64,000 nucleotides of DNA from Chlorella sorokiniana (lineage: Eukaryota; Chlorophyta; Trebouxiophyceae; Chlorellales; Chlorellaceae), in assembly GCA_025917655.1 (NCBI GenBank), contig CP084620.1, positions 1,364,001 through 1,428,000 on the forward strand, given 5' to 3'. The first letter of the stretch is position 1, and each line of letters opens with the position of its first letter. A model generated the notes under the pieces. That model did no database searches, was not told the DNA's origin, and worked only from the letters and a program-made list of their open reading frames with translations. The position numbers and the translations under genes were made by a program. This document shows, piece by piece, positions 39,995-55,700 of this stretch.

Positions 39995-41294
39995 TCACCG
40001 TCGTCGCTTGGTGTGCCTGCCTGCTGCTGGGCCGGGTCGCGCATCCTGCACCTGCTCCAGATCCGCCAGCGAGATCCCCTCCTGCTCATCCGTCAGCATG
40101 CCGCTGCTGTCGGCGGCAGCCTGCACGGGCACGAAGAATGGCATGGTGCCCTGGATCAGCAAAAGAGCATCATAGCTCACCGCTGCCGCGGATGCCTCCC
40201 AACGGCAGGCCTGCCCGCCACTCAGCGGCTCTCAATCACCTGCAGCTCAATGGTGGTCCTTATGCTCTTGCGTTCGCTCTCCAGCGCGGCTGCCGCCTCG
40301 CTCTTGGCCCGTTCAGCCGCCTCTGTTGCCTGTTGCGTCCACTCGACCCGCTGCTCAATGGTGGCAAGCACGCCCTGCACGGCGGCCAGCCACTCCCCCA
40401 GCGCCCCTGTAACGCTGCCCAGCTGCTCGGGCCGCACATCCCGGCAGAACGCCTCCTCCACGTGGAAGCACCTGGAGTGGGGCAGGGACAAGGCCGGGTG
40501 TGGTGGACAGGCTGCACACACGACACCGCTGCCCGCGCTGTCGGCTCCTCACGCATCGCTGAGCAGTGCTGAGCCCGAGCGGCTGGTGCGCATGGGCGCC
40601 CCTCAGCCGCCCCACTCGCCGCGCTGCCTCACTTGTTGCGCTGGTCCAGCTTGCCCCGCAGCAGGCCGCCGTACAGGCAGTGCGCGATGAGCAGGTCCTC
40701 CAGCGCCCGCACGCTGGGCAACTGCAGGCTGGCCAGCAGGTCGTCGTAGGCCAGCGTGCGGGCGCCGTCGGCCGCGCTGACCACGCTGAGTAGCCTCAGC
40801 TTGTGCGCTTGCGCCTCCGATAGCGCGGGATACTTGCCCGCTGGCGCAGCTGGGATCGATGCGTAGGGTGGAATGGGGTGGGGTTTGCGGAGTGGGTGCG
40901 ATTGGCATGAGGGAGGTCGCAAGCGCACGTATGCTGCCAAACGCAGCATGACGCTTCAAGCGCTGCTCACCTTTATAATCTTCCCAGGTGCCATATGCAA
41001 ACAGCTGTAGCAACTCGTACACGGAATTGTGTTGCCCTCCTCGCAGCTGCAGGCACAGGCAGAAAGCGAAGGTCGTCACGCTTGCTTGGCGGACGTGGAG
41101 CGCCTCCCCTCCTTGCCCATCACAGACCGCGTCCAAGGGCTCACCTCCTGCACCCCAGGCAAGCTCAGAATTTCTCCAAATGTGAACAAGCCAGGCTCTG
41201 CCGTCGCCTTGGTGATCAGGTCCACAAGCGCTAGGCCCTTTGCGTTCTTGGCCAGCAGCAGGAACTGCTCCTTCTTGGCCACATCCTCGCTCAT
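39995..41294 (-). CDS. CSN7: COP9 signalosome subunit 7 (CSN7)
   Basis: A PCI-domain subunit of the COP9 signalosome, which removes NEDD8/RUB from cullins. Start MSEDVAKKEQFLLLAKNAKG at 41294, then LVDLITKATAEPGLFTFGEI. The next exon gives NSVYELLQLFAYGTWEDYK (about 41020). The PCI winged-helix part is LSEAQAHKLRLLSVVSAADG (about 40830), continuing through LQLPSVRALEDLLIAHCLYG to LLRGKLDQRNK, a CSN7 hallmark. The helical C-terminus (about 40470-40235) splices at CAG|gtgattg to a final exon starting GTMPFFVPVQAAADSS and ending in the basic GRHTKRRR at 39995. If that splice were not used, translation would stop at 40222. Confidence 0.87.
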
Positions 41295-41571
41295 GTAGCT
41301 TGCACGCAATGCTTTCACGTTCCACAGCCAGTCACAGAGGAGAAGCGGCGACTCGGCGATCAGTCTGTGACAAAAGGCAGCGCAGGGAATTGATGAATAG
41401 CACGCGACACTCGGATGTGATTCTTGGTCGATCAACGGCCCATGTGGCGTTAACAACGACACTCTCGCGGAAAGAGAGTCCAGCTTGGCAGGCGAAACGA
41501 ATGCGCGCCTGTCTGTGCGTTGAGGGCCTCCCAACATTCCATACATAACGGCAATTACAGCAATTGAAGCG

Positions 41572-42834
41572 TTGGGGAGCAATTGGCGGGAGGTCGTGGC
41601 TTCTCTTGCGTCTCGAAGTCTGCTGTTTCAGTCGAGCTCATTGATGCAGTTGCTGTCTCGCAAAATGCCGGGGTTAACGTTGCAGTGCAAGCTGAGCCTT
41701 CATCGAGCGACGCCAGCTACCCATCTGGGAGTTGGCTTGCGCTCTGCCGCAGTGCCACCGCCGCTTTGCTCTCACCAGCGTCGTCAGCGACAAGGCCAGA
41801 GCAGGCAGCTGACAGTGTATGCAGCCAACAAGGATGAACTTGGGGATGTCACAGAAATTTTGCGCAAGTACAGCAGCAGCAGCAATGGCAATGGCGCTGG
41901 CCTGCCTGCACGGGGTAGGTAATGTCCGCCCTGCTTTGTGGCGTCTTGCCACGTAGCGGCGGCATTGCAGGTTCAACAAAGGACTGAGCGCTGACTGGCC
42001 ACCAATGCCATACCATCGCAGATGCCAACCCGGCCCGTGCACCGCAGCCAACCACCACTGGCAGCAGCACCGGCATGGGCAACGGCCTCTTTTTCATCCT
42101 GCTCCTCAACTTTGCTCTCTTCTTGTGCTCCAACGTGCTGCACGTCGCAGCGATGTCCAACCTGGCCCTCAGCCACTGGCGTCCGCAATGGTGGCAGGTG
42201 CTCTTGCTGGGCTTGTCACCTGGCGGCGGGAGATGTGGGGGCACCACAGCCTGATGCACGCAGTCGCTTGCCTGCCACACCCGTTGTGTTGCAGTTTGTG
42301 ACCGCCACCTTCATGCACGCCAACTGGGCGCACCTGAGCTCCAATGCCTTCGCGCTGCTGACCTTCGGGAGGATGGTGGAGGAGGAGGAGGGGGCGTTCG
42401 GCCTGTGGGCCACCTACCTGCTTGCAGGGGTGGGGGCACGGTTGCCAGCTACCTGACATCCCCCACTCGCGCACCGTGTCCTTGGGCGCATCAGGCGCAG
42501 TTTTCGGGCTGTTCATGGTGAGCGCGATGGCCCATGGCCAGCAATATAGCTCTGCTGCCTGCGGGCAGCCGTTTGTGTTTGGATCTCAACACGTTCCTGC
42601 TGCTGGCAGGTCGCGGTCATCACCAAGTTCAAGCCAAGCCTACGCAAGCTGCTGGAATTCGTCATTCTGGGGCAGTTTGTGGTTCAGCAGGTGCTCGGCG
42701 AGTTCAGGATGGCAGCCGGCGGAGGCCTGACCGTCGGCGGCATGCAAGTCGGCCACGTCGCGCACTTGGCCGGCGCAGCGGTGGGTGTGCTGCTGGTGCT
42801 GCTGGTGGCGCGGCTGCCGGAGCCGGCCGACTGA
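41572..42834 (+). CDS. Rhomboid-family intramembrane serine protease, probably plastid
   Basis: Start at 41572, or the in-frame ATG 41644 (MQLLSRKMPGLTLQCKLSLH). The first 90 residues are basic and Ser-rich, like a transit peptide. Membrane segments: GNGLFFILLLNFALFLCSN (about 42080), the segment with FMHANWAHLSSNAFALLTFG (about 42310), AFGLWATYLLAG, VSLGASGAVFGLFMVS (42480-42520; catalytic Ser in GASG), LLEFVILGQFVVQQ, and GHVAHLAGAAVGVLLVLLVA (catalytic His). Ser, His and the HANWAHLSSN loop are intact, so it should be active. Two missing bases, at 42432-42436 and 42460-42464, break the frame inside the exon that carries the Ser. Confidence 0.85.
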
Positions 42835-43040
42835 CGCCGCAGCCTGACCTGGGCTCTCACGGCACTGTTTGTGCTGACTTGGCATGGTACCGCCGCTTTA
42901 ATCACCGTGCACATTGTTGAAAGCATGTCCCCAGGGGAGAGCATCACGGGTTGCAAGTCGTGACTAGAAACAGTGAATGCAGTGATGTCGCATAGAAACA
43001 GTCACAAATCTCGTGCCCAACAGGGCCTGACCGCCCGTTG

Positions 43041-45978
<2,938 letters not shown>

Positions 45979-47826
45979 TCAGGGGGAGGAGGACTGGACT
46001 GCAGCAGCGAGGTTGATCATTCGGAGCTCAGCTGCCACCTGGCGGCCGGCGGGCACCGGCGGATACGCCTCCGCCACGCCTGGTGCATCCGCGAAACGCC
46101 CCAGGGGCTGCAGCACCACGTCCGAGGCGATCTGGCTGAACACGGTGCTGCTGACGCGCCACACGGGACGCCCTCGGCCCGAGCTCGCTCCGCCGCCGCC
46201 AGCGTCTCCTCGGTGCACACCACCTGCCGGCATGGCCCACAGCAGCCTTTTGAAGCGGAAGGGCACGTGCAAGCTGCGTAGTGCCATTATTGCTTGCAAA
46301 AACCGCGTGGTGCACAGCTGCTGCCTGCCTCGCTGCAGCCGGCGCACCTCGTGGTACCCAGCCTTGACCGCCCCCGGTGAGCCACTCCATCTGCTTGCCC
46401 GCCTGCAGCAGCAGGCATCCCTGGGGGATGCGAACCTGCAGCAAGGGAATGCGCTGTGATTCAGGCAACCAGCAGGGGGCCACAGCTGCAGCGCACTTAC
46501 TCCTGCAGCCTGCCACAGGCTTGTTGCAGCCGTGCCCGGGTGCCCGCTCACCGGGATGCGGCGGCCGTCCGCCAACCAGGCATACAGGCCCGGGTAGCGG
46601 CTGCGCCCGTGGATGGTGAGGAACTGCGAGAAGCGAGGGGCAGGGCCAACGCTCCGCATCAGCGCTGAGCCGTGCGCAGCAACGGCAACGACCTCAACAT
46701 GGTCAGCGGGTCAGCTGCGACTGCCCCCCTCTCTTCCCCCGGGCCCTCACGTTGAGATCGTAGTGGAAGCCAGCAATGATGGTGCCCAGCTGGCCGTGGC
46801 GGTCCAGATCAGCCCCTGCAGCGCCGGGCCCAGTAGAGAGCGCAGCTCAGCCGGCCGCCCAGCCTGCAGCAGAGCGCGGGCCACCGCCGCCGAGAGACAA
46901 AGTCAAGGCTGCAGGGCAGGGGACCAGGCGGCCGGAGAGTGCCGTGCCTGTGGGCGCCAGCAAGTGCGGCGCGTGTTCCATGCGGCTGCTGAAGGCGTCC
47001 GGCTGCAGCCCAAAGCCGCGTGCCGCCATCTCCGCCACTGCGCGCACCGTGCCCAGCAGTTTGCCTGCAGAGCATAGGGCCATCAAGGGGTCCGTGCACT
47101 TGCGTTGCTTGAAGCCAGAAGACAGCAGACAGGTGGATGGACACTGGCATGGCACCTGGGCGGCGCAGCACCGCCCGCTGCCGCGCACCTCCCCAGCTGT
47201 CCAGGACCGGCTGCCAGTCGGGAAAGGCGGCGGGCAGCACAGGCTCCGCATTCAGCTCCGGGAACTGGGTGGCAGCGGGACGGTCGCCCACGCGATGGAA
47301 GAACCTCCACTTGGGGTCTGCAGCGGTGGGCAGGCTGGGGCGGTCCTGCGGCGCCAGGCTGGCAGCGTACCGCTGGATGGCCTCGTCCCGCAGGCACCGC
47401 GGCTTCTCGGTGCCCTCTGGAGTGGCGCCAACCTGCGCAGCCGCTCGCAGCAAAGGCAGGGCGCAGGCAGCAGCACCTTTCGGACTTGATCTCGCTGCGC
47501 TGCCCGTGGGCTCCCTTGTCGGCACTGTTTGCCCCCTCACACCTCCCCACCTGGTACGCCAGGTCTGCCCGCACGTCTGCCAGCTTGGCCTCCAGGGGCT
47601 GGCTGAAGTAGCGCTCCAGCAGGGACAGGAAGGCCTCGTTGTCGGCGGTGTCCACCCGCGGGTCGCGCACCACCAACGCCGAGGAATGGCGCAGGCAGGC
47701 GGCCAGTGCGGAGCACAGCCGCTGCACCTCGGGCGCGCCCTTGTCCTGCGCGCCCAAGAAAACCGCCAAGTCGAACACGGGCAGCTGGGCGCAGAGCGGG
47801 TTGGGCTCCATGCCTGCAGGGGGCAC
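45979..47826 (-). CDS. 2-oxoglutarate/Fe(II) oxygenase, isopenicillin-N-synthase-like
   Basis: Start at 47826 (MPPAGMEPNPLC) or 47811. The N-terminal DIOX_N part reads QLPVFDLAVFLGAQDKGAPE, then SSALVVRDPRVDT and LLERYFSQPLEAKLADVRAD. Next are TAADPKWRFFHRVGDRP (about 47310) and MAARGFGLQPDAFSS (about 47020). The iron site is the HYD of GFHYDLN (about 46770; His-x-Asp) followed by FLTIHGRSRYPGLYAWLADG. The distal His is in AGYHEV (about 46345). The oxoglutarate-binding Arg-x-Ser is in WRVSSTVFSQIASD (about 46150). The chain ends ELRMINLAAAVQSSSP at 45979. Iron and oxoglutarate ligands are all present; substrate unknown. Missing bases at 46371-46375 and 46171-46173. A TTTGTTTGCAG acceptor at about 45894 could add one more exon (PPDLTDPTLTDLVAAVMNRE). 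Confidence 0.8.
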
Positions 47827-48372
47827 TAAACAGTTTCAGAAGCGCGACGAGCGACATGCCTAGGCGCCAGCCATCTCAATGTTCACCCCACCTGGCTGGA
47901 GGAGGACGGGGCCGTTTGCTGCCGCCACCCCGCCGCCGCTGGTGGCCTGCAGCAGCACCGCGCTGCTAGACTTTGCGTGGTAATGGAGATGTTCTAGAGC
48001 CGCCATGTCTTGCGCCTGCCGCGCAAGCAGGGCAGGAGCTGCTCCCTGGCGACAACTTTGAGCGATCGAGTGCCAACACGCGGCTCAGAACCCTTCAAGC
48101 ATTGCGTCAGGTGACGTTTCATTCAATGAAAATCAAAATGCGCAGGAAACGGTGACCACATGGGCAGCAGGCCACAGCAGGTCACGACACGGCGTTCAAC
48201 AATGGGTGCTCCCATCGCCCATGTCGGACGTGCGCTCACGACCATGCATGGGAAACAGGACCTCACATTGAGGGATGCGGCTGAGTTGTCCGAACAGAGT
48301 CGCTGCCGTTCTTCTGTGGGGCCTGCCACCGTGCCTGGAAACTATATCTAGGGCATCCAGCAGTGGTTCAGT
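47827..48372. promoter_or_regulatory. Divergent promoter region, oxygenase / golgin
   Basis: About 545 bases between divergent start codons, AT-richer than the genes on both sides. I see no TATA box or repeat. Confidence 0.4.
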
Positions 48373-51300
48373 ATGTCAGAACTGGAGGAGACCAAGCAGA
48401 AGCTGACCAAGGTGGGTGCGCCCGCCAGCGTCGCACTCGCCCTCCGCCGCCAACCGCCTGACAACCCCTTGCAACGTGCAACGTGTTGGGCTTGCCTGGC
48501 TGGTGCAGGCTGTGGCCAAAGGAAAGGCACAGTATGAGGAGCTCAAGCGGGTCAAGCAGCAGCACGCCGAGCTGGAGGCGCGCGTCGCAGAGCTCACCCA
48601 GCGGCTGGAGGGTGCGGGGACGGGGGCGGCGGGGGCAGCACGGGGCCAGCTGGCGCCTCGGCCGAGGTGGAGGATCTGCGCGCACAGCTTTCCAAGGCGA
48701 CAGCGAAGGGCAAGGCGCAGTACAAGGAGCTGGTGAGAGCGAAGCAGCAGCACAGCGAGCTGGAGGCGCGGGTGGTGGAGCTCACCCAGCAGCTGGCGGC
48801 GGCCCAGGCTGCTGCGGGCGATGCAGAAGAGGTGCAGGTGCTGCGTGCTGAGGTGGACACCGCAGCGGCAGCGGCGCGGTCGCTGGAGGCCGCCGCGGCA
48901 CGGAAAGACGAGGAGCTGGCGGAGGCGGCAGCGCAGCTGAGCGAGCTGCGGGAGGAGCTGCAACGGCGTGACGAGGAGCTGGCCGCTGCGCGGCATGAGG
49001 CGGCACAGGTGCAGCAGCTGAGGAGCGAGCTCGCCGCGGCGCAAGCACAGCAGGAAGCAGCTGCAGAGGAGCACCGGGAGCAGCAGGCGGCAGCGGAGCG
49101 GCGGCGCGAGGAGGCGCAGCAGGCTGCGGAGGCAGCGGCGGCGGCTGAGCGCGAGGGCGGGCTCGAGCTGGCGGCGGCGCGGCAGCACGCCGCTGAGCTG
49201 GCTGTCCAGGTGGAGGCTCTGCAGGGCCAGCTGGTCGCCCTGCAGCAGGGAGGGGCTGCCGAGGCGGAGCAGCAGCAGGAGCAGGGCGGCGAGCGGGCGG
49301 CAGTGCAGGAGGCGCAGGTAGGCCAGCGGGATGGCACGGCGCTGCCCGAGCGGGTGCAGGAGCTGCAGGAGCAGCTGGCGGCAGCCCTGGAGCGGGCCGC
49401 GATGCACGCCGCAGCACAGGCGGCGACGCAGCAGCAGGCGGAGCAGGCGGCGCAGGAGGCTGCCCAGCTGGCTGAGGAGGTGGCGGCGCTGCGTGAGCAG
49501 CAGGGCCAGGTCGAAGGGGAGGGGCGGCAGGCGTTGGAAGCGGCGCTCAGCAGAGCCACGGATCTGGAGGAGCGGGGGTGGGACCTGGAGGCGCAGCTGG
49601 ACGGTGCGCGGCAAGAGGCGGCGGCGGCGACCGAGGAGGCGGCCGCGCTGCGAGCACGCCTGGCGGAGGCGGAGGAGGCGGCGGCGGCCTCGGCGCCGCT
49701 GCGCCGCCAGCTGGAGGAGGCCAACGCGCGCACCGAGGCGGAGCTGCTGGCGGCGCAGCGGCGGCTGGCAGAGGTGGAGGAGCAGCTGGCGGCTGCTGCG
49801 CGCACGGCCTCTGAGAACGGCGCGCCAGCTGACTCGGGCGCTGCCTCGGACGCTGCCGCCGCTGCGGCGGGGCGGCAGGCGGAGGAGCTGCGGGAGCAGG
49901 TGGTGGTGATGCAGGAGGCGCTGGAGACAGCGGCGCTCAGGGTGGGCCGGGGCTGGCGGATGCGAGTGCTCTGTGTGCACGCTGCTCGCGCCGAGCGCGC
50001 CTGGCGCCGGCGCCGCTGCACCTCCCCGCCGTGTTGCCTCATCACGCGCCGCCCTCCCCGCCCGTGCCTGCCCGCAGATCCAGCTGGCAGAGGAGCAGGG
50101 GGGGCGGCCCAGGCAGCCAAGGAGGCTGCCGAGGCGGAGTGCGGCGCTCTGAGGCGCGAGCTGGCGGCGGCGGAGGGGCGGCTGTCGCTGGTGGATGGGC
50201 TGGAGCAGGAGCTGGAGGGGGCGCAGGGGCGGGCCGCTGCCGCGGAGCAGGCGGCGGAAGAGCTGCGGGAGGAGGCGCGGTTGGCGAGGGCGGAGGCAGC
50301 GGCGGCGCAGCATGCCGCTGCTGCAGCGCAGGAGAAGCTGCAGGAGGCGCTGCGAGCGGCCGAGGCGGCTCAGGCGGCAGCGGCAGAGGCAGATGCCAAG
50401 AGGTATGAGGCTGCGCGTGGCCCGTCGGCGGCCCGTCCTGCTCGGCAACGCTTTTTTAGCTGCCCTTGCCCACCCGTGCATCTCTGCCCCTGCCTGCCGC
50501 AAGCAAGCAGCGACAGGATGGCGACGCAGCGCTGAGGGAGGCGCAGGAGGTGCAGCAGCGAGCGGAGCAGCAGGCGGCGGAGGCGGCGGCCAAGCAGGGC
50601 GAGGCGGAACGGCGGCTGGCTGCCGCCAAAGAGCTGGAGGCGGCGGCCGCAGAGCGCATCGCTGGCGCTGAGGCGCGGGCCGCTGCCGCCGAGGCCGAGG
50701 CCGCCAGGTGCGGGTGCGGGGTGGCGGTGCTGGCCTCTGCCTGCTGCTCTTCCGGCTGCTGCTGCTCACGTCGTGGCTCTGGGGTTGGCCTGCAGGGCGC
50801 GCGCGGAGGACGAGCAGCGCCGCCACAAGTTTGCACTGGTCAGCCAGAGCTTGGCCAAGAAGGAGGCGGCGCTGGTGGCCCGGGCCGAGGCGGCGGAGGC
50901 CTCTGCTGCTGCGGCAGCGGAGGAGGCCCAGCGCCTGCAGCAGGAGCGGCAGCAGCTGGTGGGGGAGGTGGCGGCAGCGCAGCAGCGCTTGCAGGAGGCG
51001 GCGGCCGCGGCCGAGGCGCAGCTGGCGGCCGCGGTGGCGCCGCTGCAGCAGCAGCTGGCAGCGGCGCTGGAGGCCGCCAGGGCCAGCGAGGCGGCTGCGC
51101 GGGAGCGGCAGGAGGAGGCGGAGGGCGCTGCGGAGGAGGCGGAGCGCCTGTCTGCTGCCTTGACGGCCGCTCGCCAGCAGGCAGTCCAGCTGGAGCGCCA
51201 GCTGGAGGAGGCAGGCAGCGGCAGGGACGCCACAGAGGCGCGGGCGGCTGCGCTGCAGGGGCAGCTTGCGGCGGTGCAGGAGCAGGTGCAGGAGCTGCGG

Positions 51301-51838
51301 CAGGCAGCCCGCGAGGCGCAGCAGGCGCAGCCGGCGGCCGCACCCTCTGCAGAGCCGGCCCACGCTGCAGCAGGAGGGGGCGGCAGCAGCGCAGAGGGCA
51401 GCGAGGAGGCGGAGGCGCTGCGGCGGGCAGCGGCTGAAGCTGAGAAGAAGCTGGCGGCGGGGCTGGCGGTGCAGCAGGCCAAGGTGGCGGCGCTGGAGAA
51501 GCAGAACCGGGAGCTGAGCTGGCAGGTGGCAATGCTGACGCGCGGCAGCAGCGCCGGCGCCGCAGGCAGCCCCGACGTCGGCGCAGGCGACGGTCGCGGT
51601 GCGGGCCGGCTGGGCTTCAGCGGGCCCCCGGCTCGGTGGTGGTCCCCATGCCCGCCGCGGCGGTGGCGGACGGCGGCCGGTCGCGCCCGTGGCGCTGGCC
51701 GTGGGCTGGGTGCTGCGCCACCGCCGACACCTGCTCGTCAGCTACGTGGTGGCCCTGCACGCCCTCGTCTACATCTGCGCAACGCTGCTCTCACGCTGCC
51801 ACACGCCCGCGGCGGCCGCCAGCGCTGGCTCGGCTTGA
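48373..51838 (+). CDS. Tail-anchored golgin-like coiled-coil protein (golgin-84/CASP type)
   Basis: Start MSELEETKQKLTK at 48373 with a GT donor right after. Almost the entire protein (about 950 residues) is heptad-repeat coiled coil rich in Ala, Glu, Gln, Arg and Leu. It opens with two copies of a 35-residue module: AVAKGKAQYEELKRVKQQHA (48509) and ATAKGKAQYKELVRAKQQHS (48700). The coiled coil ends with VAALEKQNRELSWQVAMLTR (about 51485). After a Gly/Pro/Arg-rich link, a C-terminal membrane anchor, LLVSYVVALHALVYICATLL, followed by SRCH lies just before the stop at 51838. A long cytosolic coiled coil with a single C-terminal anchor is the architecture of golgin-84 and CASP, Golgi membrane tethers. 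One-base frame changes lie near 48620-48640 and 51630-51700. The composition makes family assignment by sequence weak; the architecture carries the call. Confidence 0.72.
48509..48807 (+). repeat. Duplicated 35-residue coiled-coil module at the golgin N-terminus
   Basis: Two modules, 48509-48613 and 48700-48807, share AKGKAQY, QQH, ELEARV and ELTQ at the same spacing. The second follows a Gly/Ala-rich linker. Confidence 0.8.
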
Positions 51839-52717
51839 CGCCGCCTGCTCATGGCCCGAGTGCGTTGAGGATGTGCTGCTCCACAGTTTGAAGCACCTGG
51901 GTGCCTGTCATGACACGTTGCAAGCAAGGAATTGCCTGGACGGTGCAAGGGCAAAGCCACACGGCCGGCCACCCAGTCGCCAGGCTGCCAGCTGATCGCT
52001 GTCCCTTTGATGGCTGCTGATCCCAGCTGTGCGCCCGCCTGCCCTCTGAAGTACGCTCCTCTCACCGCTAGCTGGCCCGACCCTTCGATGGTGATGTGTT
52101 TCAGCAGTATGGACACACTAGCAGAATTTGCCTTGGCATGCGCTGTATCTTTCCGCAACTGCGTGGTTAGGCCATCACGCTTGTGCAGTGGCGCCGGCGC
52201 CTCGACCTGGCGACAGCCGGCGGCCCCACAGCCGCAAACGGGTGCAGGAGGGTTGAGGTGGGAGTGGGGCGGCGTTGGGACAGCGGCGTGATTCGACAGT
52301 AGCAGTTTGCGTCCCTGTTGCGGCCAGGCAAACCGGCGAGGCCCGTCTGACCGGAGCAGCCTCAGCTGGAGCGTACTGCCTGGTGCTCGCCCAAAGCAAT
52401 TCGCATTGGCAGCTTTCGCCTCCTACCCATAAGTTTGCCTGCCCGTTCCACGTGGCTGCCAGCATTGACAATTCAGGGTTGCCTGGAAGGTGGGTGAGCC
52501 TTTGGCGAGAGCCGGCTCATTGACTCATCTTTGTTTCTCCCACGATTTCCACTTCAGAGCAATATCATTCCATCGTGAAAGCTGAACAGCATCTGAAAGG
52601 TCTCCAACCTTGGAAGGACCCTGCGCTAACTTGAAGGGCACAGGCTGTCCCCTTGGCTTTGCAGGGCACTCTTAAGCGCATTGCTGTCAATTTACAGAGC
52701 TCGCAGGGCCCGTAACG
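51839..52717. other. Golgin 3' UTR and ABCG promoter region
   Basis: About 880 bases without a gene I can support. The stretch 52390-52720 is AT-richer and should hold the ABCG promoter and 5' UTR. No TGTAA motif and no TATA box found. Confidence 0.4.
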
Positions 52718-55700
52718 ATGACGGCCAACATGGCAGGACTTGAGGGCGACCTGCCCTGGCTGGAACGTGAGCGCGGCGGCGAGCGCTCCTGGACGGATGC
52801 CCGCGCCGGCGGCGCCGGCACTTTGAGCCGCGCCAGCTCCGGCCCCCTTGATCGCCCGATGACTTTGAGGCGCTCAAGGCGGCAGCATTGCAGGGAGTGA
52901 AGCCCCGCCACCGCGATCACGTGGTGGTGTTGCCGCCTGTGGCCGAGGTGAGGCTGTGGCAGGATGACTCCTCCCGTCGCCGCGAAGCAGGTGGCTTCTC
53001 CTCCTGTTGCACCTGTCTAAGCTGCTGCGCTGTGACCGCAGGGAGAGAGCGTGAAAGTGCTGGATGTGAAACATATGGACCGGCAGTCAAAAGTGAGTGG
53101 CCATGCATCGTGCGGGCATGCCTGTTGCTGCAGCGGCCCCCAAGGCCCGCGTGCAGAACAACCCCCTGAAAGCCCCTTGCATCTCCATCCCCACCCATCA
53201 CTTGCAGCGAGATCTCCTCGAGCGGGTGATGGGCGGCGGGGACGAGAACGAGAGCCTGCTGCACCGCATGGCACAGCGTTTGGAGCGGTGAGGGGCCGCG
53301 CGGCAGCTGCGCGTGCCGCTGCGCTGCAGCAAGGGTTGCCTGGCGCAGCCCAGCGTGGCGCAGGCAGGGACAGGCTGGCCCGCCGTGACTGCGCAGCCCC
53401 ACGCCGCTCCCTTGTGCCCCGGCCTGCAGGGTTGGGCTCAACTCTCCCACTGTGACGGTGCGCTATCGCAACCTGTCGGTGCTGAGCAACATGGTTGTGA
53501 GCGACCGCACGCTGCCCACGCTGCGCAAGACGGTCAAGCAGCAGGCAGAGGTGAGCGGGGGCAGCAGAGCCGGCATACGACCGCATGGCTGCGGTGCATG
53601 GTGCGCGCGGTGAGGATGTGAAGGCGTGCTTGGGTGTGCAGGCGTGCTGAGTGAGGTGCACATGCATGCCCTGACCATCGCAGCCAGTGATGCGCGCACT
53701 GGGGCGGGGCCCGAAGCGCACCCTCTTTCCCATCATTGACGATGCATCCGGCATCATTGACCCAGGTGGGTGGGGGTGGAAGGGGGAAAGGGGGGGCCCA
53801 GGGAGAGGGGGCGCCGCCTGGGCCAGAGGGGGCATCATCGATCTAAGTGGGGGATGGGGGCTGCCTGCCTCTGCCTGGGCCAAAGAGGGGCAGCGTCTTC
53901 AAACGTGCACAAGGCTGCTCACTGGATGACCAGTGAGGGGAGTGCGTGCTGGGTGCCCTGGCGCAGGCGTCTTCACCATCCTGCTCGGTCCGCCGGGCTC
54001 TGGCAAGACGACCTTCCTGCGCACGCTCAGCGGCCTCACCAGGCGCCACACGCAGCTCAAGGCAAGCCAAGGCGCCTCGCACAGTTTGGAGACTGATGGC
54101 AAGCCGTGCCCTGCCTCCCCAGCGCAATGGTTCACAGTGCAAACCTTTGGGAAACCTTTGGTTCCCCCGCCACCCATGCACGCATGCAACACACGCGCGT
54201 TTACTGCCGCGCTCCCGCAGGTGCGCGCCCAGGAGCTGTCGTACAACGGCCGCCCCTTCCACGACTTTGTGGTGGAGCGCTCGGCGGCCTACGTCTCGCA
54301 GAACGGTGCGGCAAGCTCGGGAGGGGCGCTCGGCATGATAGCCTGCCCTCCTTGCACTGCACCCTGCCCTGAACTGACCGACGTCCGAGGAATTGTGATG
54401 GCGTGTCCCGTCCCCCTGAATTCCGACCGCCTCCTGTTCAAACACCCCCCACCCCCAAACACACACCACCACCACCACCACCACACACACCATGCAGACA
54501 TGCACTACGGGAGCTGACAGTGCGCGAGACGCTGGACCTGTCTGCTCGCTTCCAGTCGTCGGGGATCAGGCAGGGTGAGTGGATGCTGGCGTGGGAGGGT
54601 GGGTGGGTGGGTGGCGGAGGAAGCTGTTTGCCTCCAGCCCTGACGTCACGTGCCGCCACCATCAACGCTCGACAGCGCCAGCAACTACCCTTGCCTGTAT
54701 CCTACCTTGTGCAGCTCTTGTTGAGGAGGCTGCGGCGCGCGAGCAGCAGATGGGGATCACACCCGATCCTGAGGTGAGGTGGGGGCGCGGCGTGCTGCGA
54801 GAGACTGCCACACCCTGCCGCTGATGCCGCCTCACACTGCCCCTGCGCTGCTTGAAGCTGACTGCCCGAGCGCCCCCTGCTGCCGCTGCACCCCCACAGG
54901 TGGACGCCTACATGCGTGCGTCAGCGGTGGCGGGCAAGAACAACCTGATCGTGGATGTCATCATGCGCCTGCTGGGCCTGGATGTGTGCGCAGACACAGG
55001 TGGGCGGCATGAACTGGCGGCTCTGGCACCAGAATGATGCGCCTGGCCTTGTTGCAATGCCCGTGAACGTTGAAAGCAGCTCAATCAACCTGTTCCTCTG
55101 CACTCAACCCCTCGCAGTTGTGGGCAACGCCATGCTTCGTGGCATTAGCGGAGGGTGAGCACTGTTCTAAAGCCATACCTGCTGCACAAGCCGCCTCCAG
55201 AAATTGCTTCTGACTATCGTACTGGTTCCTCCCCTGCTGCAGCCAGAGGAAACGAGTGACGACAGGCAAGCTGAGGGAGTGCAGCTGGCGGTGCACGGCA
55301 GCCCCCGCTCGCCGGGTGGTGCTGAGCCACTGATGTTCCGTCTGCCTGCTCCCACTCGCTGCAGGCGAGATGGTGGTGGGGCCTGTGCGGTGCCTCTTTG
55401 CCGATGAAATCAGCACGGGTCTCGACTCCAACACCACCTACACGGTGAGCTTGCCGCTCAGCCGCCGGTTTGGCAGTGCCTCTGCGGGGCTCAACCGCCC
55501 AGCTGCCCCCCTCCACACCCCCATCCAAACACACACACACACCCACATGTGCAGATCATGCGCTCCCTCCGCAACTTTGCCCACGTGCTGCGCGCGACCG
55601 TGGTGGTGGGCCTCCTCCAGCCCCAGCCCGAGACGTTCGACCTCTTCGACGCCTGCATCCTGCTGTCCAACGGCAAGGCAAGGCGCTGCGCTGCTGGGCT

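Noticed and set aside
48376-51363. A 995-codon open frame on the minus strand opposite the golgin gene
   Set aside because: It is a by-product of GC-rich heptad-coding DNA (CAG, GAG and GCG codons read backwards). It is Leu/Arg/Cys-rich without motifs and lies across the golgin's introns.
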